Positions 1-9,870 of a stretch of DNA of 64,000 bases are shown one piece after another. The notes under the pieces were generated by a model, which did no database searches, was not told where the DNA came from, and saw only the letters and a list, made by a program, of their open reading frames with translations. Every line of letters begins with the position of its first letter. Position 1 is the first letter of the stretch. The stretch spans positions 1 to 64,000 of the forward strand of contig NZ_FOGS01000001.1 of assembly GCF_900111305.1 (NCBI RefSeq). The letters are read 5' to 3'. This DNA comes from Vreelandella subterranea. Lineage in GTDB: Bacteria > Pseudomonadota > Gammaproteobacteria > Pseudomonadales > Halomonadaceae. The position numbers were made by a program, and so were the translations under genes.

Positions 1-22
1 CCATGATCAAACTCTTCAGTTT
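1..22 (-). rRNA. 16S ribosomal RNA, 5' end only
   Basis: The reverse complement of the first bases reads AACTGAAGAGTTTGATCATG, the near-universal start of bacterial 16S rRNA and the site of the common forward primer. By comparison with E. coli the mature 5' end lies near position 22. The rest of the gene, and presumably the remainder of the rrn operon, runs off the left edge. Only the first 22 or so bases can be judged here, but the match is unmistakable. Confidence 0.9.
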
Positions 23-286
23 ACAATCATTGCGGTTCTTACCTGCCACCCGAAAGCGACAGAAGCGAACCAAACTTGGCTCAAGGTTTTCAAACGTTCT
101 CTCAAGATCCGAAGACCTTGGACGAGTCGCTTGCCTTGATATTTGGTGATTTACCACCCTCATCGGCAAGCGCCCACATGAATTACCTGATCACATTATT
201 AAAGAGCGTTTCGCTGTGCTGCTTGACTGACTAAAAAGTCAGTGAAAGGCTCGACCAACCGTTGAACTGCTTGGCCTCAGCGAGGA
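23..286 (-). other. rrn operon leader region
   Basis: About 265 bases between the predicted rRNA transcription start and the mature 16S 5' end hold no gene. As in other rrn operons, this leader should carry the antitermination signal (boxA at 199-208) and the 5' half of the RNase III stem whose partner lies beyond the window. I see no tRNA in it. Confidence 0.7.
199..208 (-). promoter_or_regulatory. boxA antitermination site of the rrn leader
   Basis: On the minus strand this reads CGCTCTTTAA, matching the boxA core GCTCTTTA bound as RNA by NusB-NusE in rRNA antitermination. Its place, between the rrn promoter and the 16S 5' end, is as expected. The boxB and boxC elements were not confidently found. 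Confidence 0.7.
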
Positions 287-292
287 AGACGT

Positions 293-320
293 ATTCTACG
301 CACTTCCGAAGGATTGTCAA
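293..320 (-). promoter_or_regulatory. rrn sigma-70 promoter
   Basis: On the minus strand a perfect -35 TTGACA (315-320) is followed after 16 bases by TAGAAT (293-298), a good -10. Transcription would begin near 286 and run left into the 16S gene. A near-consensus -35 and slightly short spacer are typical of strong rRNA promoters. Confidence 0.75.
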
Positions 321-433
321 TGACTGATTGGCAAAAATCGCGGCGGCGTGACATGACACATGAACCACGCTCGCTTGCCTAACCCGCTGACAAATCTGAG
401 GTTTTACACCTCATCTACCGCTGGCAACGCTGG

Positions 434-482
434 GCGTCCCCGGCAGCGGATGCGTACTTTACGGCTTTGCTGGCGGGGACGC
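434..482. repeat. 14-bp near-perfect inverted repeat between rrn promoter and pssA
   Basis: GCGTCCCCGGCAGC at 434-447 pairs with GCTGGCGGGGACGC at 469-482 with one mismatch and a 21-base loop. It lies just past the stop of pssA, so in that transcript it would form a strong GC-rich hairpin. There is no T-run after it on either strand, so it is not a canonical intrinsic terminator. It may stop or stabilise the pssA message, or insulate the rRNA promoter. Confidence 0.55.
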
Positions 483-502
483 AAGGGGCGTGCGAAGATT
501 TT

Positions 503-1390
503 TTAACTTTTCGGTTTCGCCTTGCGCATGACGGCCAACACGGGGCCAGAGAGCACATAGGCACCAAACAGCAGGAGTAGCATGACAGACGGCTCAACGG
601 AGATCATCACAAAACCCAGCACCACGGCGAGCAGCACCACGAAAGGCACCGGCTTTTTAAAGTCGAGGTCTTTGAAGCTGTAATAACGAATGTTGCTGAC
701 CATCAGTACGCCAGCCGCCGCCACAACCACCAGCATCAGCAGCTTGAAACCAAAAGCATCCGCATCGAAGCTATGGAACGTCCATACACTCGCCGCCACC
801 AGGGCCGCGGCCGAGGGACTGGGCAAGCCGATAAACCATTTTTTGTCCACACTGCCGATCTGCACATTAAAGCGCGCCAGGCGCAGTGCCGCGCAAGCAA
901 CATAGAGGAACGCCACCACCCAGCCGGTTTTACCGATGTCCTGGAGAATCCAGGTAAAGGCGACGAGTGCAGGCGCCATGCCAAAAGAAATCATATCGGC
1001 CAGACTGTCGTACTCGGCACCAAAAGCACTTTGCGTATTGGTCATACGCGCAACCCGTCCATCCAGGCCGTCAAGCACCATGGCAATGAAGATGGCGACG
1101 GCCGCCGCCGTAAAATCACCATTGATACCCGCCACCACGGCAAAGAACCCTGAAAACAACGCCGACGTAGTAAACAAGTTAGGCAGCAGGTAGATCCCCT
1201 TGCGGCGAACCTTTTTGCCATCTTCGACCGCTTCTTCAACCACTTCCGTGTCGCGCAAAAAGGCTGCTGCCAAGTCCTCATTGCCGCCTATTTCTGATTG
1301 GCCAGCGGTATCTTGTCGCGTATTGCCTGCCTGGTTTTCGCCAGAATGATCTGAACTTGGTTGCTCTTGATCGCGAGCGTCCTGGGTCAT
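503..1390 (-). CDS. pssA: CDP-diacylglycerol--serine O-phosphatidyltransferase
   Basis: Makes phosphatidylserine from CDP-diacylglycerol and L-serine in the inner membrane, the committed step towards phosphatidylethanolamine. The CDP-alcohol phosphatidyltransferase signature DG-x2-AR-x8-G-x3-D-x3-D is complete at about residues 110-132 (DGRVAR then GAEYDSLAD). Several hydrophobic segments surround it and continue to the C-terminus. This is the integral-membrane (type II) enzyme, not the E. coli-type PssA. The first 60 or so residues are a charged acidic tail. I chose ATG at 1390 because GGATGAG lies 5 bases upstream; an in-frame ATG at 1399 would add three residues. It follows ilvC on the same strand but a terminator separates them. 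Confidence 0.93.
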   Translation of the reverse strand: MTQDARDQEQPSSDHSGENQAGNTRQDTAGQSEIGGNEDLAAAFLRDTEVVEEAVEDGKKVRRKGIYLLPNLFTTSALFSGFFAVVAGINGDFTAAAVAIFIAMVLDGLDGRVARMTNTQSAFGAEYDSLADMISFGMAPALVAFTWILQDIGKTGWVVAFLYVACAALRLARFNVQIGSVDKKWFIGLPSPSAAALVAASVWTFHSFDADAFGFKLLMLVVVAAAGVLMVSNIRYYSFKDLDFKKPVPFVVLLAVVLGFVMISVEPSVMLLLLFGAYVLSGPVLAVMRKAKPKS

Positions 1391-1506
1391 AGGTCTCATC
1401 CATTAAAAGTAAATCACGGGAACAGCAGTGACCACTTTCATTCTACACGCTGAAGACTTATCAGCCAGCCAATTGCGCCCGAGCGCGCATAAACAGTCGT
1501 GCCATA

Positions 1507-1536
1507 CAAAACGGGGCGCGCCAATGCGCACCCCGT
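1507..1536 (-). terminator. intrinsic terminator after ilvC
   Basis: On the minus strand the arms ACGGGGTGCGC and GCGCCCCGT form a GC-rich hairpin followed by TTTTG, about 35 bases after the ilvC stop. It probably separates ilvC from pssA. Confidence 0.7.
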
Positions 1537-1570
1537 CAGTCACCCCTGTGGCGTTAACTGCTTATCACCA

Positions 1571-2692
<1,122 letters not shown>

Positions 2693-2713
2693 TCACTCTA
2701 CGACAGCATCGCC

Positions 2714-2762
2714 GTTGCGTAAAACGCTATGTTTGCAACATACTATTTCATTTTACGAAATA
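2714..2762. promoter_or_regulatory. Candidate IlvY operator region
   Basis: The ilvC-ilvY gap has two dyads. TATTTC-N7-GAAATA (2744-2762) is a perfect 6-bp inverted repeat with the T-N11-A layout of LysR-type sites. GTTGC (2714-2718) and GCAAC (2735-2739) form a second, wider pair. In E. coli, IlvY binds two tandem operators between ilvY and ilvC, so this assignment is an inference from place and symmetry. Confidence 0.5.
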
Positions 2763-2784
2763 TAGCCGAGAATACTGACCTGCC

Positions 2785-3672
2785 ATGGACTTCCGCTTAC
2801 TCAAACACGTGGCCACTCTGGCCGAGACGCTACATTTTGGTCGCGCCAGCGAACTGTGCCATATCAGCCCGTCAACGCTAAGCCGTTCGATCCAACAGGT
2901 TGAAGCGGAACTGGGCACTCGCCTGTTTGAGCGCGACAATCGCCATGTCACCCTGACCTCGCAGGGTTTGGCGTTTCACCACTATGCGAAAGACACGCTG
3001 GAACAGTGGGAAACGCAAAAGCGGACGCTCGCGGCCACCACCGAACAACTGCGCGGCGAAATCAGTATTTACTGCTCGGTCACCGCCAGCTACAGCTTCC
3101 TGTATGAGTTGTTAAGCGATGTCCGCACGCGTCACCCGGGCATTGAGCTCAAGCTGCACACCGGCGACCCCGCCAACGCCATGACCCGCGTGCTGGATGG
3201 CGCTGACGATATGGCGATTACGCCGCGCCCGCGCATTCCGCCTGGCGCATTGGCCTTTAAATCGCTCACACGCTCGCCGTTAGTGTTCATTGCGCCAAAC
3301 GAGACACAGGACTGGCTACCCCTCGAACCCGAAAGCTCGACCGCCGCGCAGTGGCAACGGGTGCCCATGATTCTGTCTGAAGCGGGGCTTTCCAGGGAGC
3401 ACACCAACACCTGGTTCAAGGCATTGGGCATTGCGCCGCGGATTTATGCCCAGGTGGCCGGGCATGAAGCCATCGTCAGCATGGTGGGCCTGGGGTTTGG
3501 CGTGGGTGTCGTGCCGAAAATCGTACTGGATAACAGTCCACTGGCCGGGCGGGTCCAGGTGCTGAACGTGAAGCCTGAGCTACCTCACTACGATGTTGGG
3601 TTATGCGTACTCAACCGGCGCTTGAAAAACCCCATGATCGACGCCTTCTGGGCCACCGTCAGCGCTCGTTGA
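2785..3672 (+). CDS. ilvY: LysR-family regulator IlvY (activator of ilvC)
   Basis: A 295-residue LysR-type regulator. Residues 1-60 hold the winged helix-turn-helix, including the phrase ISPSTLSRSIQQVEAELG, and the remainder is the effector-binding domain. Family knowledge: IlvY senses acetolactate and acetohydroxybutyrate and activates ilvC. Divergence from ilvC here, with operator-like dyads between them, supports IlvY over a generic LysR protein. The start at 2785 has only a weak ribosome site (GAGAA). It converges on ilvH across a strong terminator, and so sits inside the ilvI-ilvH-ilvC group. Confidence 0.9.
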   Translation: MDFRLLKHVATLAETLHFGRASELCHISPSTLSRSIQQVEAELGTRLFERDNRHVTLTSQGLAFHHYAKDTLEQWETQKRTLAATTEQLRGEISIYCSVTASYSFLYELLSDVRTRHPGIELKLHTGDPANAMTRVLDGADDMAITPRPRIPPGALAFKSLTRSPLVFIAPNETQDWLPLEPESSTAAQWQRVPMILSEAGLSREHTNTWFKALGIAPRIYAQVAGHEAIVSMVGLGFGVGVVPKIVLDNSPLAGRVQVLNVKPELPHYDVGLCVLNRRLKNPMIDAFWATVSAR

Positions 3673-3686
3673 AGAACGTCACTTGT

Positions 3687-3716
3687 AAAAAAAAGCCGCC
3701 CCTTCACAGGGGCGGC
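3687..3716 (-). terminator. Terminator of the ilvIH operon (possibly bidirectional)
   Basis: The 8-bp stem GCCGCCCC / GGGGCGGC (3695-3702 and 3709-3716) has a 6-base loop. On the minus strand it is followed by eight Ts, so it ends ilvIH transcription. In the other direction the tail is only CTTCTT, so termination of ilvY there is less certain. Confidence 0.85.
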
Positions 3717-3745
3717 CTTCTTGAACAGCATCAACGACCAGCAGT

Positions 3746-4237
3746 TTAAAGCGACAACACCTTGTCACCACGGGCAATGCCCGACACCCCGGTACGTGCC
3801 ACTTCCAGGATACCCACCGGCGCCATGGCCTGCAGGAAGGCATCCAGCTTGGCGGCATCGCCGGTGATCTGCACGGTGTAGAGGCTCGGCGTCACGTCGA
3901 CGACCTGCGCGCGGAAGATATCCACCGTGCGCTTCACTTCGTCACGGGCCGCGCCTAGCGCTTTCACCTTCACCAGCATCAGCTCGCGCTCAATATGGTT
4001 GCCTTCGGTGAGGTCCACCAGTTTCACCACATCAATCAGCTTGTTGAGGTGCTTGGTGATCTGTTCGATCACCCGGTCATCGCCCACCGTGGTGACCGTC
4101 AGGCGGGAGAGCGACGGGTCTTCCGTGGGCGCCACGTTAAGCGTTTCAATGTTGAAGTTTCGCTGGGAAAACAGCCCGACCACACGTGACAGCGCACCCG
4201 GTTCGTTTTCCATCAGAATCGAGATGATATGACGCAT
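3746..4237 (-). CDS. ilvH: Acetolactate synthase, small regulatory subunit
   Basis: Regulatory subunit of acetohydroxyacid synthase, giving valine feedback control and raising activity of the large subunit. The N-terminal ACT domain is clear (MRHIISILMENEPGALSRVV, residues 1-20), followed by the C-terminal ALS domain; 163 residues matches E. coli IlvH. Its ATG (4235-4237) shares one base with the TGA of ilvI, so translation of the two subunits is probably coupled. A strong terminator follows. Confidence 0.97.
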   Translation of the reverse strand: MRHIISILMENEPGALSRVVGLFSQRNFNIETLNVAPTEDPSLSRLTVTTVGDDRVIEQITKHLNKLIDVVKLVDLTEGNHIERELMLVKVKALGAARDEVKRTVDIFRAQVVDVTPSLYTVQITGDAAKLDAFLQAMAPVGILEVARTGVSGIARGDKVLSL

Positions 4238-5961
4238 CAGGTACGCTCCGTTTTAGACAGCAGCATGTCGCGCATGGCGCCTAACGGCACCTGCATCGGA
4301 TAGACGTGCTCAAAGGGGTCGACCTTCACGTCCAGAAACACCAGTTCATGCTTGTCGGCAAACGCACGCTCCAGCGCTGGCTCCAACTCCTCAAGGGTGG
4401 TCACGGTGATCGCAGTAAACCCATAAGCCTCAATCAGCATATGAAAATCGGGCAGCGACTCCATGTAGGAATGGGCGTGGCGTGACTTGTAGTTCAAGTC
4501 CTGCCATTGGCGTACCATGCCAAGCGAGGCATTGTTGAGATTGACAATCTTGACGCCGACACCGTACTGCTTGCAGGTCGATAGCTCCTGCATCATCATC
4601 TGAAAACTGCCTTCACCGGTGACGCATACCACGTCATCATCCGGGAAGTTCTGCTTGATGCCCATGGCGGCGGGAAAGCCAAACCCCATGGTGCCAAGCC
4701 CGCCTGAGGTAATCAGTCGGTTGGGTTTATCGAACTTGTAGTACTGGGCGGCGAACATCTGGTGCTGACCGACGTCGGTCGTGACATAGGCTTCACCGCG
4801 TGTCACCCGACACAGCGCCTCGATCACCTCTTGAGGCTTGAGCGCTTCGCCTGGGCTGGACGGCTCATAGAGCTTGCCCTCGCGCTCAGCACGCCAATCA
4901 TCAATTTTCTGCCACCAGTCGGTGAGCGCTTCCGGATGCGCAACTTCCCGGCCCTGCACCAGGCTGATCATCTCATTGATGACGCTTGACGCCGGGCCCA
5001 CGATCGGCACGTCGGCGCGCACGGTCTTGGAGATCGAGCTGGGGTCGACATCAACGTGAACAATCTTCGCCGTTGGGCAGAATTTCGATGTGTTGTTGGT
5101 GACGCGGTCATCGAAACGCGCGCCGATGGCGATGATCAGGTCCGCATGGTGCATGGCCATGTTGGACTCATAGGAGCCGTGCATCCCAAGCCAACCCAAA
5201 CACTGCCGGTCACTTTGCGGGTACGAACCAATCCCCATCAGCGTCGTGGTAATGGGAAAGCCCAGTTGCTTGACCAGATCGGTCAAGCCCTCACTCGCTT
5301 TATCAAGCACGACGCCGCCACCCGTATAAAATACCGGTCGCTTGGCCTTGAGCATCATGTCAACGGCTTTCTTGATCTGGCCGGTATGGCCTCGGGTGAC
5401 CGGGTTGTACGAGCGCATCTTGACCTTTTTCGGATAGACGTACTCGTAACGCTCGGTAGGCGCGGTCATGTCCTTGGGAATATCGACCACGACGGGGCCA
5501 GGACGACCGGTGGCCGCCAGATAGAAGGCTTTCTTGAGCACTTCCGGGATTTCGGACGGGTGACGAATCGAAAAGCTGTGCTTCACGATCGGACGGGTCA
5601 CACCGACGATGTCAGTCTCCTGGAAAGCATCATCGCCGATCAGGTGGCTCATTACCTGCCCGCATAGCACCACCATCGGAATCGAGTCCATATAGGCGGT
5701 GGCAATACCGGTCACGGCATTAGTGGCCCCCGGGCCTGACGTGACCAGCACGCAGCCGGGCTTGCCCGATGCGCGTGCGTAACCGTCCGCTGCATGGGTG
5801 GCCGCCTGTTCATGCCGCACCAGAATGTGCTTCACCTTGTCTTGGCGGAAAAGCGCGTCATATATATGCAGCGCCGCACCGCCGGGATATCCATAAATGT
5901 ATTCGACGCCCTCATCTTGCAAGAAGCGGGCAATCATATCTGCGCCGGAAAGCAGTTCCAC
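4237..5961 (-). CDS. ilvI: Acetolactate synthase, large catalytic subunit
   Basis: Thiamine-diphosphate enzyme joining two pyruvates, or pyruvate and 2-ketobutyrate, as the first common step of branched-chain amino acid synthesis. The order is an N-terminal TPP-binding domain (GVEYIYGYPGG near residue 20), a central FAD/DHS-like domain and a C-terminal TPP domain with GEGSFQMMM and NLNN. I chose GTG 5961 because it gives 574 residues, the length of E. coli IlvI, and has a GGGGAG ribosome site just upstream. An ATG 34 codons further upstream would add sequence lacking family similarity. It forms an operon with ilvH. Confidence 0.96.
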   Translation of the reverse strand: MELLSGADMIARFLQDEGVEYIYGYPGGAALHIYDALFRQDKVKHILVRHEQAATHAADGYARASGKPGCVLVTSGPGATNAVTGIATAYMDSIPMVVLCGQVMSHLIGDDAFQETDIVGVTRPIVKHSFSIRHPSEIPEVLKKAFYLAATGRPGPVVVDIPKDMTAPTERYEYVYPKKVKMRSYNPVTRGHTGQIKKAVDMMLKAKRPVFYTGGGVVLDKASEGLTDLVKQLGFPITTTLMGIGSYPQSDRQCLGWLGMHGSYESNMAMHHADLIIAIGARFDDRVTNNTSKFCPTAKIVHVDVDPSSISKTVRADVPIVGPASSVINEMISLVQGREVAHPEALTDWWQKIDDWRAEREGKLYEPSSPGEALKPQEVIEALCRVTRGEAYVTTDVGQHQMFAAQYYKFDKPNRLITSGGLGTMGFGFPAAMGIKQNFPDDDVVCVTGEGSFQMMMQELSTCKQYGVGVKIVNLNNASLGMVRQWQDLNYKSRHAHSYMESLPDFHMLIEAYGFTAITVTTLEELEPALERAFADKHELVFLDVKVDPFEHVYPMQVPLGAMRDMLLSKTERT

Positions 5962-6321
5962 AGTGTTTCTCCCCTGGAGGTCTCGAGTGCGATCCGCAGA
6001 CGATTCTACGGTGTCGAGTGCGGCGGTATGCCGCTGCCAGCCATTGCTGGCACCTGATGCCAAACCCTGGCATAAGGCCCGGTTAGGGCCTGCACTCTTG
6101 TCACGGCGGTTTGCCGTGTCGGGGCGTTGGCCAGGTCGGGCGGTTAGCCCAAGCCCGGAAGTCCTTCGGCGGGTAGAGGCCTTCGCCTACCCTTCGCGCG
6201 GGGAGTGGGGGTTACCCGTTGGTTCCGCGCCCGCAAATCAGGAACCCACAAGATTCCATTAGCATCCTCAGCCTGTCAACCTTCGATCCAGCGAAAGCCG
6301 ACAAACAGCCTGATTCAGGGT
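5962..6321 (-). other. Long untranslated leader of ilvIH
   Basis: About 360 bases lie between the clpB terminator and the ilvI start. The minus-strand sequence is GC-rich with short inverted repeats such as AGGCCCTAACCGGGCCT and CACGGCAAACCGCCGTG. I looked for a leader peptide rich in Ile, Leu or Val codons and for a stem with a T-run, as in ilv attenuators, and found neither. The region could still fold into a regulatory 5' UTR. Confidence 0.4.
6251..6279 (-). promoter_or_regulatory. Possible ilvIH promoter
   Basis: On the minus strand TTGACA (6274-6279) is a perfect -35, but 17 bases on the -10 position reads only GAATCT (6251-6256). If used, it would give an ilvI leader of nearly 290 bases. 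The -10 is poor, so this is tentative. Confidence 0.3.
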
Positions 6322-6355
6322 AAAAAAAGCCCCGCAGACGTGGTCAAGCGGGGCT
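6322..6355 (-). terminator. Terminator of clpB
   Basis: On the minus strand AGCCCCGC and GCGGGGCT form an 8-bp stem with a 12-base loop, followed by a run of seven Ts. It lies 20 bases beyond the clpB stop. Confidence 0.9.
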
Positions 6356-6375
6356 GGCAGGTAAAGAAGCAAAGC

Positions 6376-8970
6376 TTAAGAGAAGACTAATTTACCTTCT
6401 TCTGCGCTGATATGAATGGTGTCGCCGGGCGAGAACTTGCCGGCCAGCAAATCCTGGGACAAGGGATTCTCAATACGGCTTTGAATCGCCCGCTTGAGCG
6501 GCCTTGCCCCATAGACCGGGTCGAAGCCCACCACGGCTAACTGTGCCAAGGCATCGTCGCTGATTTCCAGGCTCAAGTCATGCTCAGCCAGACGTGCCTT
6601 CAGGCGTTCCAGCTGGATACCGGCAATTGCCTGGATTTGCTCCTGACCCAGCGCGTGGAATACCACCACTTCATCGATGCGGTTGATCAGCTCAGGCCGG
6701 AAGTGATTGCCCACCACCTCCATGACGCTGTCTTTCATGACGTCATAATTACTGTCCTGGTCATCACCAGCGCCACCGCCCATACGCTGGATGATGTCAG
6801 AGCCCATGTTGGAAGTCATGACGATCACGGTATTGCGAAAATCTACCGTGCGGCCCTGACCGTCGGTCAAACGCCCATCTTCCAGCACCTGGAGCAGGAT
6901 ATTGAACACATCGGGGTGAGCCTTCTCTACCTCGTCGAGCAGCATCACCGAATAGGGTTTGCGGCGCACGGCCTCGGTCAAGTAGCCACCTTCTTCATAG
7001 CCTACATAGCCGGGCGGCGCACCGATCAGGCGAGCCACGGAGTGTTTCTCCATGAACTCCGACATATCGATGCGCACCATGGCCTCCTCGGTGTCGAAGA
7101 GGTAGTTGGCCAGCGATTTGCACAGCTCGGTTTTACCCACCCCGGTGGGACCGAGGAACAGGAAGGAACCGTTGGGCCGGTTGGGGTCAGCCAAACCGGC
7201 TCGCGAGCGCCGCACGGCATTGGCCACGGCCTCGACCGCTTCATCCTGGCCGATCACCCGCTCATGCAATGCCTCTTCCATGCGCAGCAGCTTGTCCCGC
7301 TCGCCTTCCAGCATCTTGGCGACCGGAATGCCCGTCCAGCGGGAAACCACCTCAGCAATCTCTTCCTCAGTCACGTTGGAGCGCAACAGCTGATGGCTTG
7401 AGGTATCCGTTTCGCTGTCGGCGCTTTCGGCGATTTTCTTCTCCAGCTCAGGGATCTTGCCGTACTGGATCTCCGACATGCGACCCAGGTCACCCTGGCG
7501 GCGGGCCTGTTCAAGATCAATGCGGGCCTGCTCCAGCTCGGCCTTGAACTGCGCCGCCCCCTGAATACTGGCCTTCTCGGCTTTCCAGATCTCATCCAGG
7601 TCCGCGTACTCGCGCTCCAGCTCATGAATCTGGTTATTGAGCGCTTCCAGGCGTTTTTTCGTCGCCTCATCGGTCTCTTTCTTAAGCGCTTCGCGCTCCA
7701 TCTTGAGCTGAATCAAGCGGCGGTCGAGCTTATCCATCTCTTCGGGCTTGGAATCCAGCTCCATGCGAATACGCGAGGCCGCTTCGTCGATCAGGTCGAT
7801 GGCTTTATCGGGCAGTTGACGGTCCGTAATGTAGCGCGTGGAGAGTTTCGCCGCGGCAATAATCGCCGAGTCGGTGATATCCACGCCGTGGTGGACTTCG
7901 TAACGCTCCTTCAAGCCGCGCAAAATCGCCACGGTATCTTCTTCCGTGGGCTCGTCGACCAGCACCTTCTGGAAACGGCGCTCAAGGGCGGCGTCTTTCT
8001 CGATATTCTGGCGATACTCGTCCAGAGTAGTGGCGCCCACGCAATGCAACTCACCGCGGGCCAGCGCCGGTTTGAGCATATTGCCCGCGTCCATGGCACC
8101 CTCGGCCTTGCCTGCGCCGACCATGGTGTGCAGCTCATCGATGAACAGGATCACCCGACCCTCTTCCTGGGAGAGCTCCTTGAGCACTGCTTTCAGGCGC
8201 TCTTCGAAATCGCCGCGGAATTTGGCCCCCGCCAAAAGCGCGCCCATATCCAGCGACAGCACACGCTTGTCTTTCAGGCCTTCAGGGACTTCGCCATCGA
8301 CGATCCGTTGCGCCAGACCTTCGACAATGGCGGTTTTACCGACACCGGGCTCACCAATGAGAACAGGGTTGTTCTTGGTGCGCCGCTGCAGCACCTGAAT
8401 GGTGCGGCGAATTTCGTCGTCGCGGCCAATCACCGGATCCAGCTTGCCGTCCAGCGCGCGCTGAGTCAGGTCCAGGGTGTACTTGTTGAGCGCCTCACGC
8501 TGGTCCTCGGCGTTTGGATCGTCCACCTTGGCACCGCCGCGCAAGCTATCAATGGCCGCTTCAAGCGCTTTGCGGGTAAGCCCGACCTGCTTCATCAACT
8601 TGGTGATGGCACTGTTCATTTCCAGTGCGGCCAGCAGCACCAGCTCGCTGGCAATAAACTGATCGTCACGCTTCTGCGCTTCGCGGTCGGTCAGGTTGAA
8701 AAGCTTGACCAAATCCCGCGAGGGCTGCACTTCCCCATCGAACTGGCCGACCTTGGGCAAATCGTCCAGTTGCTGAACCAAGCCATCGCGCAGACGCGAA
8801 CTGCTGGCCTCGGCTTTCTCGACCAGGGCCTTGATGCCGGTATCTTTGGTATCCAGCAGCGCCAGCAGCAAGTGGGCAGGCTCAAGCTGGTTGTGCCCGC
8901 GACCCACGGCCAGCGATTGCGCCTCGGCAATGGCGGCCTGGAGCTTGGCGGTAAATTTATCAAATCGCAT
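6376..8970 (-). CDS. clpB: ATP-dependent chaperone ClpB (disaggregase)
   Basis: Hexameric AAA+ chaperone that pulls polypeptides out of aggregates with the DnaK system after heat stress. The 864 residues hold a Clp N-terminal domain (starting [11 protein letters not shown]), the first AAA domain with Walker [10 protein letters not shown], a long charged coiled-coil middle domain, and the second AAA domain with GPTGVGKTE. No ClpP-binding loop is expected. The start at 8970 has an ideal GGAGGAAATC; the frame is open 25 codons further but family alignment rejects these. It follows rluD and pgeF and has its own sigma-32 type promoter at 9063-9091. Confidence 0.97.
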   Translation of the reverse strand: MRFDKFTAKLQAAIAEAQSLAVGRGHNQLEPAHLLLALLDTKDTGIKALVEKAEASSSRLRDGLVQQLDDLPKVGQFDGEVQPSRDLVKLFNLTDREAQKRDDQFIASELVLLAALEMNSAITKLMKQVGLTRKALEAAIDSLRGGAKVDDPNAEDQREALNKYTLDLTQRALDGKLDPVIGRDDEIRRTIQVLQRRTKNNPVLIGEPGVGKTAIVEGLAQRIVDGEVPEGLKDKRVLSLDMGALLAGAKFRGDFEERLKAVLKELSQEEGRVILFIDELHTMVGAGKAEGAMDAGNMLKPALARGELHCVGATTLDEYRQNIEKDAALERRFQKVLVDEPTEEDTVAILRGLKERYEVHHGVDITDSAIIAAAKLSTRYITDRQLPDKAIDLIDEAASRIRMELDSKPEEMDKLDRRLIQLKMEREALKKETDEATKKRLEALNNQIHELEREYADLDEIWKAEKASIQGAAQFKAELEQARIDLEQARRQGDLGRMSEIQYGKIPELEKKIAESADSETDTSSHQLLRSNVTEEEIAEVVSRWTGIPVAKMLEGERDKLLRMEEALHERVIGQDEAVEAVANAVRRSRAGLADPNRPNGSFLFLGPTGVGKTELCKSLANYLFDTEEAMVRIDMSEFMEKHSVARLIGAPPGYVGYEEGGYLTEAVRRKPYSVMLLDEVEKAHPDVFNILLQVLEDGRLTDGQGRTVDFRNTVIVMTSNMGSDIIQRMGGGAGDDQDSNYDVMKDSVMEVVGNHFRPELINRIDEVVVFHALGQEQIQAIAGIQLERLKARLAEHDLSLEISDDALAQLAVVGFDPVYGARPLKRAIQSRIENPLSQDLLAGKFSPGDTIHISAEEGKLVFS

Positions 8971-9036
8971 GATTTCCTCCTGGGGTGGCCGCGCGTTTGG
9001 ACGTGCGGCGTATCCCGATAACCTGTCGTCATTCGT

Positions 9037-9052
9037 GCTAATCACGATTAGC
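9037..9052. promoter_or_regulatory. Perfect palindrome in the clpB 5' leader
   Basis: GCTAATC-AC-GATTAGC is a perfect inverted repeat with 7-bp arms, lying just downstream of the transcription start predicted from the sigma-32 type promoter. It could be a repressor operator or a short 5' hairpin. No known regulator was recognised; it lacks the CIRCE spacing. Confidence 0.5.
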
Positions 9053-9062
9053 TTGACTGCTT

Positions 9063-9091
9063 AAATGGCGGCAGCGCCGGGAGGTTTCAAG
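9063..9091 (-). promoter_or_regulatory. Sigma-32 (heat-shock) type promoter of clpB
   Basis: On the minus strand CTTGAAA (9085-9091) is followed after 14 bases by CGCCATTT (9063-9070). The sigma-32 consensus is CTTGAAA, 11 to 16 bases, CCCCATNT, so only one consensus base is missed. It sits between pgeF and clpB and would give clpB separate heat induction, as known for E. coli clpB. Confidence 0.75.
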
Positions 9092-9114
9092 GGCAAGAGT
9101 GACGGTCTGCTGAT

Positions 9115-9870
9115 TTACTTGATCCAGATCACGCTGGCCATTCTGCCGGTACGGCCTCCGTCTCGGCGATAGGAGTAAAAGCGTGACTCGCAGGCGGTGC
9201 AGAAGTGACCACCGCTGATGTGATGAATGCCCAACGCCTCGAGACGAAAGCGGGCCAACCGGTAGAGGTCGGCCATGTGATGCCCCAGACGATAAGGGCT
9301 GTGGTCGAACGCATCCGCCGTTTCGGGCTGCGCTGCCACAAAGGCCCCATAGACTTCGGGGCCCACTTCAAACTGCGCGTTCGATATCGCCGGCCCCAGC
9401 CACACCAGAATATCGTCCGGCTCACTGTTCATCGCCGAGACCGTGGCTTCCAGAACGCCCGTTGCCAAGCCACGCCAGCCCGCGTGGGCAACCGCCACCT
9501 GAGTCCCCGCCCGGTTGCAAAACAACACCGGCAGGCAGTCGGCTGTCAGCACCACGCAGGCGTAGTCGCGGTCATTGGCAATCGCCGCGTCAGCCTCTGG
9601 CGCCCCGGCCTGAAAAGCCTGCTGAACGCGCGCTCCATGGACTTGATTGAGCCACAGGAATGGACGCTCATCGCCGAGCTCTTTTCCGAGTAAACGACGG
9701 CACAGGTTAACGTGGTCGGCGTTATCACCCACATGGGCGGCTGGATTGAAGGCCGCAAAATCACCTTGGCTGGGCCCTGTCTCCCGGGTAGTGACGAACG
9801 CCCCTACGTTAGCCGGTGCCGGCCAATCTGGCACCAACAGCGTGGGCTTCAGGTCAATGGCATCGCTCAT
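9115..9870 (-). CDS. pgeF: Peptidoglycan editing factor PgeF (laccase-domain protein)
   Basis: YfiH/PgeF (DUF152) family, 251 residues. Conserved metal-site signatures are present: VAHAGWRGLATG with its His, and near the C-terminus CTACESRFYSYRRDG. Family knowledge: E. coli PgeF removes wrongly incorporated L-serine from peptidoglycan precursors, while older annotation calls the family polyphenol oxidase. Its ATG overlaps the rluD stop by four bases (ATGA), showing co-translation. The rluD-pgeF-clpB order matches E. coli. Confidence 0.93.
   Translation of the reverse strand: MSDAIDLKPTLLVPDWPAPANVGAFVTTRETGPSQGDFAAFNPAAHVGDNADHVNLCRRLLGKELGDERPFLWLNQVHGARVQQAFQAGAPEADAAIANDRDYACVVLTADCLPVLFCNRAGTQVAVAHAGWRGLATGVLEATVSAMNSEPDDILVWLGPAISNAQFEVGPEVYGAFVAAQPETADAFDHSPYRLGHHMADLYRLARFRLEALGIHHISGGHFCTACESRFYSYRRDGGRTGRMASVIWIK

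Noticed and set aside
2714-2739. GTTGC-N16-GCAAC as the only IlvY operator
   Set aside because: The spacing is wider than a usual LysR dyad; kept only as a part of the operator region with the better site at 2744-2762.
6064-6160. A small reading frame starting GTG in the ilvI leader as an attenuator leader peptide
   Set aside because: It lacks a run of Ile, Leu or Val codons, has no ribosome site and is not followed by a terminator-like stem with Ts.
7624-9021. A 465-codon open frame opposite clpB
   Set aside because: It is antisense to the conserved ClpB frame, without ribosome site or recognisable domain.
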